From: Trichostrongylus colubriformis
Lineage: Eukaryota > Nematoda > Chromadorea > Rhabditida > Trichostrongylidae
Direction of reading: 5' to 3'
Assembly: GCA_963978905.1 (NCBI GenBank)
Contig: OZ022260.1
Coordinates: 4,205,725 to 4,269,724 of the forward strand
Length of the DNA: 64,000 bases
Every line of letters begins with the position of its first letter. Within the stretch, counting starts at the first letter, position 1. The notes beneath the pieces were generated by a model that saw only the letters and a list, made by a program, of their open reading frames with translations, did no database searches and had not been told where the DNA came from. The translations under genes and the position numbers were made by a program. Positions 1-12,740 of the stretch are shown one piece after another.

Positions 1-305
1 AAATATTATTTAACTAACATAGCTACGAGTTGGCTACATCAAAGCTATATCTGGCCAAATTGAGAAATTCATCGAAGGAGTGATGAGTTTAGGGATATAG
101 CATGCTTTTGACAAATAGTCCTTCCTCTCACTCCCTTCCAGCTTCCTGTCAGTGGGTAGTTTTTGTAAGATTGTTTTTCAGTTCTCACTCAGAGATGTAT
201 CTAGGATTCAAAAGACCTAATTGAAATTTTAAGTTCAAGGAAATCTGTAGATTAGATCAGAAAACAGCGCCATGTCGATGTGGGTTTAGGGGTACCCTTC
301 ATACT

Positions 306-1041
306 TCAGCTCCTTGCAGTACTGGATGTAGGTAAAATCGCCTCCTCAATCATCTCCTCGTTCTCCCCTTCCCCTGCCCTCGGTGCCCAGTAGGGTCGCT
401 TTGATCGTGATCCTCGCATAAGTAAAAATTCATGAGTTTTGGTTAAATTTTGTGTAAAGGTTAATCGAGTTTAATAAATTTATCGTAATTCTGGCCTGAA
501 ACATAGAGAGGGAAAAGGGGCATTTACCTTAGAGATTCTTCTCTTGCTGGGTCTCATAAAATCCACCCCGTGCTCGTTCATCCTCGCATAGTCCTTAGCC
601 CACCACAATTACTGACTTTTTGATTGTTGCACATAGCTTCAGATAGAGGGTCTTAAACGCATCCCCTGCTAGCATGGGGCCCCCACTTTCAATCAAAATA
701 CTGTAGAGACATGTGGCGCAAGTGGCTCGCGTTTCCCGCTTCTGATGAACATGCCATTAACGTTATAAAAGAATCGCAACTGGTTCAGAAATATACTGCA
801 TGGAGTAGCTTAACCGAAGTGCGTGCGCGATTGGAATTTTAATAGAAAAAATAAAAAATAAAAATCGAATCTGATAGATGTACTCACCTGTGTCGAAACC
901 CTCCGCTTGTAGTTCGGCTACAATCTGATCCCAAGCGGTTAAGCGTACATCCTGTTTTTTATAGTCTTCTGACGTAAAATTCCAAATCTCAGGATGACGC
1001 TCAACCCTGGCAATCACGGCCAGCTTGAATTTTCGATCCAT
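306..1041 (-). CDS. MADF-domain protein, 5' exon clear, rest uncertain
   Basis: The exon 1041-888 encodes the first 51 residues of a MADF (Myb/SANT-like) DNA-binding domain: a leucine/valine-rich first helix, then HPEIWNFTSEDYKKQDVR and a tryptophan-containing second helix (AWDQIVAEL). The ATG lies one base after an acceptor-like TTCAG, so it is a plausible trans-spliced start. A GTGAGT donor ends the exon. A phase-compatible second exon begins at 665 (GDAFKTLYLKL) but meets a TAA near 597; shifting frame by one base then gives a plausible MADF-like continuation (AKDYARMNEH, to about 533). A third possible exon, with an acidic C-terminus ending at 306, uses an acceptor near 384-390. So this is either a gene with a frameshift, a pseudogene, or splicing I have mis-modelled. 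MADF proteins are usually transcription factors or chromatin adaptors; the family also occurs in some DNA transposons. The domain call is fairly firm, the full model is not. Confidence 0.5.
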
Positions 1042-2426
1042 TCTGAATTCGGAATTATAGTTAAAGATCCTGCAGGAGGGTAGATGTATTCCAACATGTT
1101 GTATAGTTTTTGAGATGGATCTACACGTTGAGAAAACGGCAAAACACACAAGCACAATGAGAGCATCAATTTGGGACATAAGACATGGTGCGACAAGAAT
1201 GAGCTGGCCGCTGACCCGTGGACCGGGCACGCAGCTGGCCTGGTCCGTACAGACGCCCAGGTTAACCGGCTAGCGGACGGAAGAGCGCATAGCCGCCGAG
1301 CGTGCCAACTAGTCGGCTGCGTGACGGGGCTTGAATCGATCACGACGACGGTGCCGACGAACCGGTCGGCTGCGCCAGCCGCCGCGCTCAAAGCGACGCA
1401 GGCTGCTGAGCGTCGCAAAAACTGAGACTCGAACGAAGCAGGCTTGACGAGTCGTTTGGCGTGCTTCCGTGGGGCTTCTCCGCGCCTGCGCCTCCTCTTT
1501 AGATGTGGGGAGGGGTGTTCTCGCTTCAGTCACATTTGGACAGTCAAAGCTTATGGTACTATAGAACGAAGTCTTGAACCCACAGCGATCGGGCTGGAAA
1601 CTGATGGTGCGTCCCACTAAGGAGGTTCTCTCTTCACTAGAATCGCACGTTTTTCTTGTTCGTTTGAGAACGTTGAGCTGGAACTGCACCCGGTTTTCGA
1701 TGAGAATACATACGGGAGTTTCGATGGTTCCTTGTTGGAGAGGGGCGGGACTGGTAAGAGAGCCTCAAAGGGCACTTTTTTCTCTTTACTACCACTACTG
1801 AAGCACTCTTAGTTCATGAAACATTGGTTGGATGGCTTCGTGGTTTCCTATAGTCTGCCAAACTAGCTGGTTCGGATTCCTAAGACGCAATTGTCGCCAT
1901 TACCATAAGGTTCCACTTATGTGCAAAAAACATAGTGCATCTTAGCGACGCTGTCCGTGCTGTGGAACGTCAGGGATTTTTCCATATTGGTGCGACGGTT
2001 TCGTCCGTACCTAGAAAAACGCATTTGGATATCGTAGGACACTTTGAACTTGTCCAAGCTGGCAGATGAATTCCAAATCTGAGGAGAGAGTGTACGAGGG
2101 CCTCTTTCTGCCCGTTGTTTGTTTGTTTGATTTATGTATACAAAAGTCCATGTAGTATATAGACAATATTCAGAGGACCATTCGGGAATATTTCCTTAGA
2201 TCTAGCATCCATTCCACCACTCTAACAATAGGTATGAATGAATGATGCTTGTAATGAAAAATCGACTCTCTCTTCTCAATCAAGCGTTGCGATTGCTGTT
2301 CGTATGCCGTACCTCTCTGTTTCACATGCATTCGCGAGTGTTTCGAAGACGAGCGTGAGGAAATTTTATACCCGTTTTTTAAGTTGCACATTAAGGGTGT
2401 CTATTTCTGTTCTTGGTGCTCTCTCC
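1042..2426. other. Unassigned stretch, GC-rich patch at about 1200-1500
   Basis: No supportable gene. The part from about 1200 to 1500 is clearly more GC-rich than its surroundings and carries overlapping open frames on both strands, none with a recognisable domain or splice context. The rest is AT-rich and looks non-coding. Confidence 0.3.
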
Positions 2427-3814
2427 ATGTATTGGGTTGAGGAATAAGTCCCCGCGGTTTTTTTCAACCCCCTTTTTTACAATGTTTCCTTCATCTTTTG
2501 ACAAAGTTTGTATATGTTTTCGATAGGGCTTTTTTACTCTACAAAACGCTACTATCTGTTTTTCGAGTCCTTCGACTACGTAATATTTATGAGGTTTGGA
2601 AATGAAGTGAGCTGAAGGCAAAAAATTGGCACTTGCGCACCTCATTTTTCTCGCCTACCATCCACATCAAAAAATGTTTGTATATATGTTTCGATAGAAC
2701 TTTTCCAGCTCTACAGAATGGTACTACCCTTTATCCAAATCGCTCGTTTTTTTGCTGTTTTTAAGACTCACAAATGCAGTACTCGCAAAAGTGAGCACTT
2801 TCGTTATCTTCTCTTCCTCGCCTAGCATCGAATTTGGAGAGGGTGTGCGTATATGCAGTCGATAAAGCTTTTTTTGCTTTACAAGATAATACCACTCTTC
2901 TTTCGTATCCTCTAACATTTGAGCATGTAGCAATACGTTTCCACCTATTTTTCAATTCAATATTGCATAATGAAAATGATTTTTTTCAACAGAGTGTTTT
3001 GCATCAATCGATAGAGCTCTTTTTGATCTACAAGATGGTGCCCACGGTTTTTGTTCGAATTTATTTTCCCCATTTTTTAGACCATCCAAAAGTCGACGAA
3101 ATCAAGCATTTTTATCCCATGGTGTCGAAAATGCTCGATTTCGTCGACTTTTAAATGGTCTAAAAAAAGGAAAAAATAAATTCGAACAAAAACCGTGAGT
3201 ACCATATTGTAGATCAAAAAGAGCTCTATCGAGTGATGCGAAACACTCTGCTGAAAAAATTCATTTTCATCATGCAATATTGAATTGAAAAATAGGTGAA
3301 AACGTATTGCTACATGCTCAAATATGAGAGGATACGAAAGAAGAGTGGTATTATCTTGTAGAGCAAAGAAAGCTCTATCGACTGCATATATGCACACCCT
3401 CTCCAAATTCGATGCTAGGCGAGGAAGAGAAGATAACGAAAGTGCTCACTTTTGCGAGTACTGCATTTGTGAGTCTTAAAAACAGCAAAAAGTCGAGCGA
3501 TTTGGATAAAGGGTAGTACCATTCTGTAGAGCTGGAAAAGCTCTATCGAAACATATATACAAACATTTTTTGATGTGGATGGTAGGCGAGAAAAATGAGG
3601 TGCGCAAGTGCCAATTTTTTGCCTTCAGCTCACTTCATTTCCAAACCTCATAAATATTACGTAGTCGAAGGACTCGAAAAACAGATAGTAGCGTTTTGTA
3701 GAGTAAAAAAAGCCCTATCGAAAACATATATAAACTTTGTCAAAAGATGAAGGAAACATTGTAAAAAACGGGTTTGAAAAAAACCGCTGGGACTTATTCC
3801 TCAACCCAATACAT
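2427..3814. mobile_element. 1.39-kb near-perfect palindromic foldback element (family A)
   Basis: The first ~690 bases are repeated in reverse complement by the last ~690, with the symmetry centre near 3120 and essentially no spacer. The outer ends read ATGTATTGGGTTGAGGAATA on each strand, followed by a CGCGG and T-rich run. Each arm holds four diverged units centred on CGATAG/AGCTTTT/CTCTACAA, at about 2521, 2692, 2860 and 3009 in the left arm. Shorter relatives at 42933-43169 and 48088-48867 share the ends and the internal unit, so this is a dispersed family. There is no transposase inside; the two ~106-109 aa open frames are mirror images across the palindrome. Confidence 0.85.
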
Positions 3815-4507
3815 CCTTCACCAGTATTCCCCCCCCCCCCACCCCTTCCATCCTTGACCAAGGCTTAAGTGGTCAGCCGTTGTTCCTCACTCGTTGGTGC
3901 TTTCACCAGCTGAATATGGTGGCAGGCTAGGGAATTCAAGTTGCTTTGTAATTCACTGATGGTGAGATTAGCACTCAACAAGCAGTATTCAAACCATTCA
4001 CGGAATCAGTCTAGTTAAGTGGATCAAATAGCCGCCATAATTGTGAATTCCTGTTACAGAGGTTTGCTGTACCAGGCAATGCCTCTACGATCCGACCTGT
4101 AAGGGAAGCATGGCGCATTCCGAACGGGCTCATTTTTTATCGTGTTCGTAGACAAATGAATGTAGTGTGCCACACTTTCGATGTGCGATCAATGCTAAAT
4201 GTATTGCTGGCGTTTGAAAGAACACTAACTTTATTACAGTTCTCGTTGGTAACTTTAGAAAAATAGTATATACAGCTTTAGTCCGAATCAGGAATGTAGA
4301 AAGTCAATAACACGTAGTACGGTAAAAGTTAATAACCGGAAATAAATGCGCTATTAAATCTTATCAATGAAAAAACCAAAAACAGAAATCAGAACCGTAC
4401 TGAACAAGATCATGGAGTTGATAAGTATAATTAATGGGAATTAGAATTTTGGATAAGCCATAATGAAAATGGGAATTAGAGTATTAGAAATCTAATACAT
4501 GTACCTA
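3815..4507. other. Intergenic region with RAD54 3' UTR
   Basis: A short C-rich run occurs near 3830. On the minus strand an AATAAA lies at 4235-4230, about 270 bases beyond the RAD54 stop, and is a candidate polyadenylation signal for that gene. No gene is seen here. Confidence 0.35.
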
Positions 4508-7500
4508 TCATTCGTTATCCTCCTCTCCTTCTGAGGGTTTATATTCTTCATCCTCTTCAACCGGTTTCTTCTTTGGCACTTCAACTTTATGGGATTTTTG
4601 ATGAAAGACGAAGGAAATCGCTCCGCAGTTGAAAACAGATCGCAGAACTGGGTCAGCAATCTACAAGTCAAGCTTTCATCAATAACATGAATCTCTTGAA
4701 TGGAATCTCCAAAAATCCTATTAAGTGAGACAATGTCCTTCTCAAAACCTTGAATTTCACGTAAAATCCTGCATCGTATCCAGAGTATTTTCTAGGTCCC
4801 TTACGTCCCTCACCCTTCAAGTTTGCAATATAACCCATTTAATATCGAGGCGATAAGGGACGTAATTTGAACATGAGGCCGCGTTTATACTTTGCGAGGT
4901 CGGCACAGGGCGTGGCTGCGTGTCTCTCTCTGCGTCTCCACCTGTGGCATCTGTCTTATTCTCTGCGTCGTCCCTGCACTTCCCCCGTGCCAATCTGCCT
5001 CGGTGCCTGTGAACGCATCCACGCCCTGCTGGTGCAAAGTATGAACGCAGCCTAAGAGATATGAAGGATGGGGATCAATGTACCAAATACGATACGTCTC
5101 CCTAACCACTTCCTTACAGGGCTTGGCCCTAAGTTCAACCTTTTGCGAAAAGAAAGTGCTGATTAATTCTTACCTTGCGTGGGTCTCGTTGCGAATGGTG
5201 CCATAGCGACAGATCCGATGAGCAGTCGGCTGTCTCGGGTGGATCAACACTCTCTACTCCATTGATACAGCGCTTACACTTCAACCTAAATAAAGCATGT
5301 TGAGTGGTGGTTTCAACCCATACGCCACATCTTTCAGTGTCTTCAATGGTAACATTCCCTCTCTGAAACCTTTCTTATCTAAGAGTTATCGATTTTCTTT
5401 TGAAAAACGAAAAGCGGAGAGTCAAAACCCCACTGGAATCACTTTTTTGAAGGATTTGGTTACGCACTGTGGGATTAGCGACGTGATGCGTGCGAGCTAA
5501 AAGTCCCATATGTTCTTGGTATCCTGGGGCGATAAGGCCTAAATAGGGTCTCGTAGCGTTACGCATATACACCCGCTATTGAGCCTAAACACTAAGGCGC
5601 CAATCAAAATAAATGCTCAGGTAAGAACCAGCAGTCAGCGGAAAACTAAAAGCCAGTGTAGTGTAGTTATACCTCCATCGACCACTTGCCTCCTGTGGGA
5701 TAGAACTCACCTCATGTGGGTGTCCGAGGCAGTGTCCGCCTCAAGTTTGAACAATTCCTTCAACTGATCCGAGGAAAAGTGTCGAGCAACGTCCTGTCCA
5801 GCATCCACTACACATGATGAAAGGGCTTTCTTATGTGTTTGTCGTTGGAACATTTTCTCTTCAATTGACCCAGTCTGTTAAAGTTAACTAGAGAACTTTG
5901 GTTAGTGAAAAGGCTCTTTATTAAATTTCTCACGGCTAGTAATCGATATATGAAGCAGTTCTTTTTTTGTCCATCACGCCAGACTCGAGCCATCGCTTGG
6001 TCATCATTTGCTGGATTCCAATCGGGGTCGAACATTACTAACCTAGAAGTGGAACCATTCAAGTACGAATTTTGTTCAGTTGAGAGATTTTGAAAAGGTT
6101 TCTACCTATTTGCTCCAATTAGATTAAGACCGCAACCACCAGCCTTAGATGACAAAAGGAAACAGAATTCGCTGCTCTGCAATCAGAAAATTACATGTTG
6201 TTTGAGCATTCCAGATTCAGATACTTTGAAAATTATGAATACCTCTGGATCGTTGAATTTCTCCACAGTTTTTGAGCGCTGTTTAATTGACATGGATCCA
6301 TCGAGCCGAACATAACCATATCCACGTAGCTTACAAAGCTGTAATGTTCGTTTTTTGAGTAAGAGAAACCTGGAAAGTGCGAAAGTGCGGGACTCACTTC
6401 AACGAACTGATCAATCGTTTGGGTGTAATTCGACACCAACACAAACTTATCGTTACACGTTTTTCGAGTCACCGCTAGGATGTAGTCGAGAACCTAAGTC
6501 ATCGGGCTGCATTAAAAAAAAACTATGAAGTGAAAAATGCGCTAAGTTGAGAAAAGAAAATCTCAAACATTTTTATCAATCGAAAGAAAATGCAAAAAAA
6601 TTATGTCCACGATACCTTCATTTTCCCAGATGTTGACGGATCGAATTTTCTACTGAACGATTCGGGAAACAAATGTAAGCAATCTGAAAAATTAAAGTCA
6701 AATGAAGTGCTCACTGAGAGAACGGAAAGCGCTAGTACGTGAAATAGGACAGGTACACCGCGCCTTTCCCATCACTTTCCGTTACTCCTCTGTGTACAAA
6801 CTTTTTTGTCACTTTTTTTTTGAAGTTGTAGCCACTGTCATTGGATATACCTACTCACAGTAGTATGACAGCAGCCCAACAGACACGCATGCAGTTCTCA
6901 CAACCAAAGAAACTTACTGTGGAAACGATTGTCGGGCTTTTGCAACTCCTCATATACCAAATATGGATGATTACACAGCTTTTTGAGATGAGTAATAAAG
7001 GAGAGCGCCGATGCCGTTGCACCATTCTCCTGAATACTTTGAATCATCACAGAACTTACTTCCTGAGTCATGCTCCAACAATCGTACCTTATCTCTATCC
7101 ATTTCTCGATTCTTCTTCTCAGTCTCTATAAGTTTATTGTAGATCGCATTCTGTAGATCCGTATTGCGGCAGCAAATAATATGTTCGTATTTTACCTAAA
7201 ATGGATCAGATGAAAACTAGTCTTTCGGCTAAAGACCTCTGTGCCATTCTTCAAAAGAAGAAAGCCTCCGAGTAGACGGGTAAGAGAGACGCAACTCGCG
7301 ATCGCGATACCCTCCATTTGTCTGTTTATAGCGAATCCTGTTCTGTCATGCGCACATCAAAGGAGTCGGACCATCAACTTACGCGTATAGGGCTACCCAC
7401 ATTTTCTTTTCGCGGCCCTACCCAAAAACCGAGATCAGTCAATTTTGGCTAATAGTCCATGACTCCGCGGTACCCTGACTTCCACGAATTCACTCACTCT

Positions 7501-10500
7501 TCGGTGTAGTTCCATGATTAGTAAATCCACAAGCAAAACCAATATTCTCTATTAGTTCCTATTGACAACTTGTGTTTCACCTTACACAATACCACCTAAG
7601 ACCAAAACGAAAAATTTAGCGGCCCCTCTTTCGTATATTTTGGTTGAGCTCCGCCTCACATGCTTCAGACCATCTCTCCATCAGTCCAGGTTCCATCCTC
7701 TTTTCCAGACACAGGTAGCAACAGACAAACGGGCGTAAAAAAGTGAACTCAAAATCCAAAAAGCTGCTGTTCTATTCACTATATTATCAGGATAGGAAGT
7801 GTCACTCCTTGATTTAATTTCTTTCTATCCCTTTTCTCTACGCATTAGCAATCGAGAGGATTGGAGTCACTCATTGAACACATCCGTAGCTTCACGTAAT
7901 AAAAACGAACCGGTAGATACTTTGTCAGTAAGGCACTTGTTCTTCGTATAATACATCTTTCAACCAGTGTCACCATTTCTTTTGTCGCTTCTTCTCCTTT
8001 TCTCTGCTCTTCCTCAGTGGCATTTCCATCACGACCACTGAAAGATTCGGTTCATTGAGAGAAAATCAGTATGATAACTAGGAGAAAAAACACAACTCAC
8101 CGCAAAATAGGATTCTCAAATCGCTTTTTGAACTCACTAGCCGTCCCGAACAATCCAGGATTCACGAAATTCACTAAGCTGAATTGTGCATATTTTAATC
8201 GGTTTCATAAAAGACTTGTAAAAAGTTTACAGCGAAAAGTATCCACCTGTAATATTCGAGTAGATCATTTTGTATTGGAGTTCCTGATATGAGTACTCTT
8301 CGAGAGCACTGTAGGCCACTGAGTGCCTGATAGGTTAGGTTGTCATTGTTTTTCAAACGATGTCCCTGAATAGGTTTAACTGGAAAGTGGAAAAAGTTTA
8401 TGGAAGCATAGAAAGCATGGAAAAAGTTCAATGGAAAAAGCAAGGGGAGCATGGAAAAAGTTCCATTCAGCCACAAGCTATTAGGCTTTGGTGACAAATT
8501 AATGGGGGAGAGAATACGTGCATGATCCTGTAAAGCTACATTACTGTTTATCATTCGTGTGAATGCATGTTACCGCTCAGCATTCGACAACAAGCACCCC
8601 CCCCTCCTTTTTTTTTCTTTTTAGTGCAATTTTCGCTGTAAATCAGTGCCACGCACGACAAGCGCATTTGAGTGAACGCAGAGAACCACCCACTAAAAAA
8701 GCAACGCACCTCATCACATATAACCATTCCAATTGGACTGGAGTGGAGAATCTTTGCGTATAATCGAAAAGTCTCATAGGAAATTATCAACACAGGACTA
8801 GCAGCTCTGATTCGTCCATCAGCCATATAAGCCTCTAAATAAGGTCATGTCTGTGCAGTTCAATCAGTGAGCTTCATGTAAATATAATTTACCTACTAAG
8901 TTTGCTCGTTATTTCTTGTTTACTGCCGGAATCCATTGGCAATGCGCTGATTCGTTGACCTAACCACTTTTTGATCTCCTTGTCCCAGTTCTAAAGCACA
9001 CAACGTCTATTGATAGCAAAGTTTTTGTGCAAAAGTCAACGAGTTACCTTCACTAAACTGCTGGGGCTCACGATGATTACTTTGGAAATGGTCGGCTTTC
9101 CTTCGGGGCTTTGACGAAGCAAGGTGTATAGTAAGGTGATACACTGCAATGTTTTTCCAAGACCCATCTCATCGGCCATGATACAACCATAGTATCTGAA
9201 TGATGGACTACTTTTTACTGTCCATCTACTATTAGGAACAGAAGAGTAATTCTTGTGGTACTAATGATGCTTGCTGTGTGTTTAGCCAGAGGCTGGATGG
9301 TTATGTGTATCGTTAGGACAGGATTTTGCAACGCAAAGTGCGACGCGGTGCGTGCGAGCTAGCGTGCCGTACGTGATTACTTAGGTGATTACCGTGTTCT
9401 GGCCTTACTTTATCGGTAATCGCGCGGAGTCTAATTACGTATGACATTCCTACTTCGCACGCATCGCGTCGCAAGTACGCAGCGCGGAATTCTGTCCCAT
9501 CACAAACATCCCGAGCATGGATTTCAAACTGACACTTCCGAAGGAACAGATTCGGTAAAAAAAATTAAAGTAAACAAAAAATGAACTGAAGACAGATTCT
9601 TCATATGCGCCCCAAGCGCATACTGAATCAGTTATATGTAGTATAGCTGGTAGGTTCTTGCAGGGGCCTAAATAGAGGGGGAATGCAAAACATAACCCTC
9701 TTTGTAAAAATTACCCTTCAATATTCCGTCCAGTAACGCAGTTGTACATGAATTGTACTCCTTCAATTTGATGTGGCCGTAGAATATTACCAACAACCGG
9801 GTCAACAACCACATGAACCTAAAAACACGAAATATTTCTATTGTGCTATGAAAAATAAGGGTCAAAAATGAGCTTCCAAATCCTCACCAACTTATTCTCT
9901 TCTTTCAAACTCATTTGCTCATGTGCTGATAGGACAGGAGGAGTGTATAACACTACTGCATTCTCAGCATAAGGATCAAACATGGCGACTCGCATTCTGG
10001 ACCGAGCCATTCCCAGAACACGTCCGGACACTGAAGGACAAATTCATGACATTTTTAGATCAATCATAGGGTGGAAACTTACAAGAGTAACCAGCTATTG
10101 GTATAGTGAAAGGCCTGGAAAGAAGTCGGGCAATCATCGCTTCATGTTCTGCTGCATCACGAGCCATCATAGCACTACGGTCAATCAGCTTCAACCGTAG
10201 TGGATCTATGACATCTTCTCGGTCACTGTTGAACGGATTCTGGAAGTAGTTCATGCAGTTCTACGCAACTGATTTATTTGTTACTTTAGGCACCCAACAA
10301 AGGAGCGCAATTTGAACTTCGATAAGCTTGAAGAGGGGAACAGAAAGTTGACGAACATGGGCGTACGCTGATATCACACCTACGACCCCTTTTTTTGCAA
10401 TTTTCACGCGAAGTCGCAGCATCGCAGAATTACGAAATCGCAAGCGGAATCACAAAGCGCGAAGTCTGACCTCGGCCTAATGTATGTCAAACCAGGTGGG

Positions 10501-10954
10501 AGTCCAATTGGGTAACCCCTCGCGCGAATTGCCGCCGCGCGTGCAGATGCCCCAAACGTCCCGTTCTCTATTGGCTATGCGCAAGAAGGCGGGACCGTTC
10601 CTTCTTCGCGTAACCTCACCTAGTTAGGATGTCCTGACGCATGTCGATGTCATGTCCTCAATCCACATCCATTGGTTATCAATTTTCCAACACTCTAACG
10701 GTTTATCATCAAATGTATCTATTTCACTGGTCATTTTTAACAAAGATCAAAAATATATAAACCTCGAAACCCGAAAGAAACTTAATTATCATATCCAAAA
10801 TAACAACCTGTATTTTGATTAGTTTCTTCCTTTTCCTCTTCGTACACTCTTCAGGTGATTTTGGCACAACCAGTGGACTACGAAATTGCTCATGAACGGT
10901 AGGTGACGGCGTTGCGCCGATCTTGGTCATTCCAAGGCTACGGCGACGAATCAT
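4508..10954 (-). CDS. rad-54: DNA repair/recombination ATPase RAD54
   Basis: RAD54 is a nuclear SNF2-family dsDNA translocase that works with RAD51 in strand invasion and chromatin remodelling during homologous recombination. Twenty GT-AG exons join in phase: 10954-10808, 10260-10083, 10030-9888, 9818-9715, 9195-9048, 8990-8897, 8834-8710, 8365-8247, 8178-8101, 8037-7911, 7195-7088, 7029-6918, 6683-6616, 6493-6398, 6338-6243, 6176-6106, 6042-5934, 5874-5711, 5285-5174, 4660-4508. They total 2352 bp, 783 aa (human about 747). The N-terminus has the basic RRRSLG start. Walker A ([11 protein letters not shown], Lys about 205) is in exon 5. The DEGH box (about 312-315) is split between exons 7 and 8. 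The helicase-C motif [10 protein letters not shown] (Arg about 624 and 627) is in exon 17. Downstream come a CxxC pair and an acidic tail. All key motifs are intact, so it is probably functional. A short upstream ATG frame precedes the start. Confidence 0.96.
4875..5055. mobile_element. MITE family C, copy 1 (in RAD54 intron 19)
   Basis: About 180 bp with inverted ends of the form AGGCCGCGTTCATACTTTGC at the left and its complement at the right. The interior has inner inverted GGGCGTGG/CCACGCCC blocks. The other copies are at 18382-18557 and 32346-32511, plus an expanded palindromic relative at 36068-36627. Confidence 0.75.
9309..9505. mobile_element. MITE family N, copy 1 (in RAD54 intron 4)
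   Basis: About 200 bp bounded by TATCGTTAGGACAG at the left and a diverged complement (CTGTCC) at the right, with a CG-rich interior built from inverted TGCGACGCG-like blocks. A second copy with both ends lies at 18081-18270. A partial match to one end occurs near 19789. Confidence 0.6.
10383..10480. mobile_element. MITE family B, partial copy (in RAD54 intron 1)
   Basis: The right half of a repeat whose full copies are at 15477-15626 and 26841-26987. Shared features are blocks such as CGCAGAATTACGAAATCGCA and a terminus ending in a GCGAAGTCTGACCTCGGCCT-like sequence. The left end is not recognisable. Confidence 0.5.
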
Positions 10955-12110
10955 CTTCCATCCACCACCTTCAGTACGTCACCATGAAGCCGGTTTTTCT
11001 GGAATGATCTATTGAATATGAGCAGGCAGATATGGGCAATAGGAACCGGTTCCACACATCACACACACAGAACCCATTAGAGATGACATTCAGAAAGTAT
11101 TGTCTTTACATGTTTCATGCATTCCTTCTTACTTCCATGCTTTTTCGTGAAAATAAAATCATTAATTAATTTCTAGTCACTATCTCTAGCTTTTAAAAAC
11201 AGTAACCTACGAGCTAAATACCAAATATAATACGTGAAACTAAATTTCTTTTCGAGGACGTTATACCAAGACGGAACCCTTATGATGTTTATGTATGCTA
11301 CTTGATTCGCATTATTAGCTCTACATGACTGCATCGTTGATTCGCGTGCGGTCGCGGCGCTTTAGACGGTATAGTGACGAAAGCGCTGCACATCAGTCGA
11401 TAAAGTTTTCGAATGGAGAGTCATATTCAAAATTGTGAGCGAGACCTAACATATTTCCGAAAATGAAAAGCACCTTATTGGCACTCGATCTGGTGAATGG
11501 GAAGCTACATGTAATAAGTCTATGAGTAGAAAGAAGAAGTGTTCCAAAAGGTCTGGTCACCAGTGTTGTGTGGAGGGTAATTTACTATAAAAACAATGAA
11601 TAAACATTCTTGTGAGGCTAAAACGTTGTATATGGACTGTTACAGTAACTAGCTTCCACCATCATAGATCGTATCTGCGTTCAGTAAGAAATTGTATTCA
11701 ATAGAAGATGCCCTGACTTTATTAAGTAACAAGTATCTAACTTTACTGTTCAGCTTCACGAATATCTGTCTCCATTCTTCGGCCTTTATCTTTGGCATAA
11801 GTAGACAAATCCGTAGTAAAGGTCTTGAAATCAGTAGTAAACAATCGTCTCGTGTAAACCTACTCATGGGGGATCTGACCCCAAACTAATACCGAAACAC
11901 TTGCAACATACCCTTCAAACAGGCCAAACTCATAGTAAAGACAGCTCGTAATATCTTAATAACAACTATTCATCAAATGCTCGAAAAGCTGCATCAAAAC
12001 CCTAAAACTTCGAACGATTGATGAAATTGTTCAAAAATTAAAATTTCGCACGAATGCCGGCAGTTGGCCAGGGGTGCACACCTGCACATCTAAGTACGGT
12101 AGCTGGATGA

Positions 12111-12118
12111 TGACGTCA
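12111..12118. promoter_or_regulatory. Perfect bZIP/CRE palindrome TGACGTCA
   Basis: An exact eight-base CREB/ATF consensus lies about 630 bases before the SNX3 start, in the region shared with RAD54. Chance occurrence in 64 kb is roughly once for any given 8-mer; another copy lies at 34229-34236. It is suggestive only. Confidence 0.3.
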
Positions 12119-12737
12119 TTGACGTTCATTCAGTTTGTCGCGGTGCGCGTGTAGTAGCCCATTTGCCTCTGTGCTGACTGATCGTTGTGTGGCCTAAATC
12201 GGTCATCCTTTTCATTGATTGGTTATCTTTTTCGTGTTCGGTTGCTACTCAAGTGGCTCCATGCCTTATTTCATTCGCTGGATTAATCCTCGCGTTCGAA
12301 ATTCCAATCTACGTGTAGTTGGAGTTTTTGTTAATTTCTATCTGATGTGGACCTGTAATCAGACTTGAAGACCGTTCATTGCCCTTTTGAGCTCGAAAAG
12401 TTTTATCCAGGACAGGAAATGTCCTACCCTTATCGATTTAGGTTCGCTGAGTGGTTGGTTTTTGCACTTGAAGAACGACACATAGGCCGTTTTCATTCTT
12501 TCTTAAGTACTGTAGAGGTGTTGACTACATAATCTTGTGCTACCGTAATCAGCTGAATCTCTTTTCTAAATGAATTTCATGTTTCTGTTGGATGTTATGC
12601 TGTGCCCGTATTATTTTTGGGACTGAATGATTATCTCTCAAATGATAACGTTATAATTTTCTTACCGTATTGTATATTTAATGTTTAATGTCCGAAAATG
12701 TTGGTGAAGTTGTTTCTGATTATCATCCTCGTTTTTC

Positions 12738-12740
12738 AGC
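12738..12740 (+). promoter_or_regulatory. Predicted spliced-leader acceptor for SNX3
   Basis: The run CTCGTTTTTCAG ends at 12739, and the ATG follows two bases later at 12742. A strong acceptor with no upstream coding exon directly before a conserved start is the usual mark of nematode trans-splicing. This favours 12742 over the in-frame ATG at 12688. Confidence 0.65.

Noticed and set aside
2834..3406. Two ~106-109 aa frames with near-identical sequence
   Set aside because: They are the two arms of the palindrome read on opposite strands.
8890..8897. Alternative RAD54 exon 6 donor at 8892 (GTAAAT)
   Set aside because: It breaks the phase with exon 7; the GTAGGT donor at 8896 restores it and aligns with the family.
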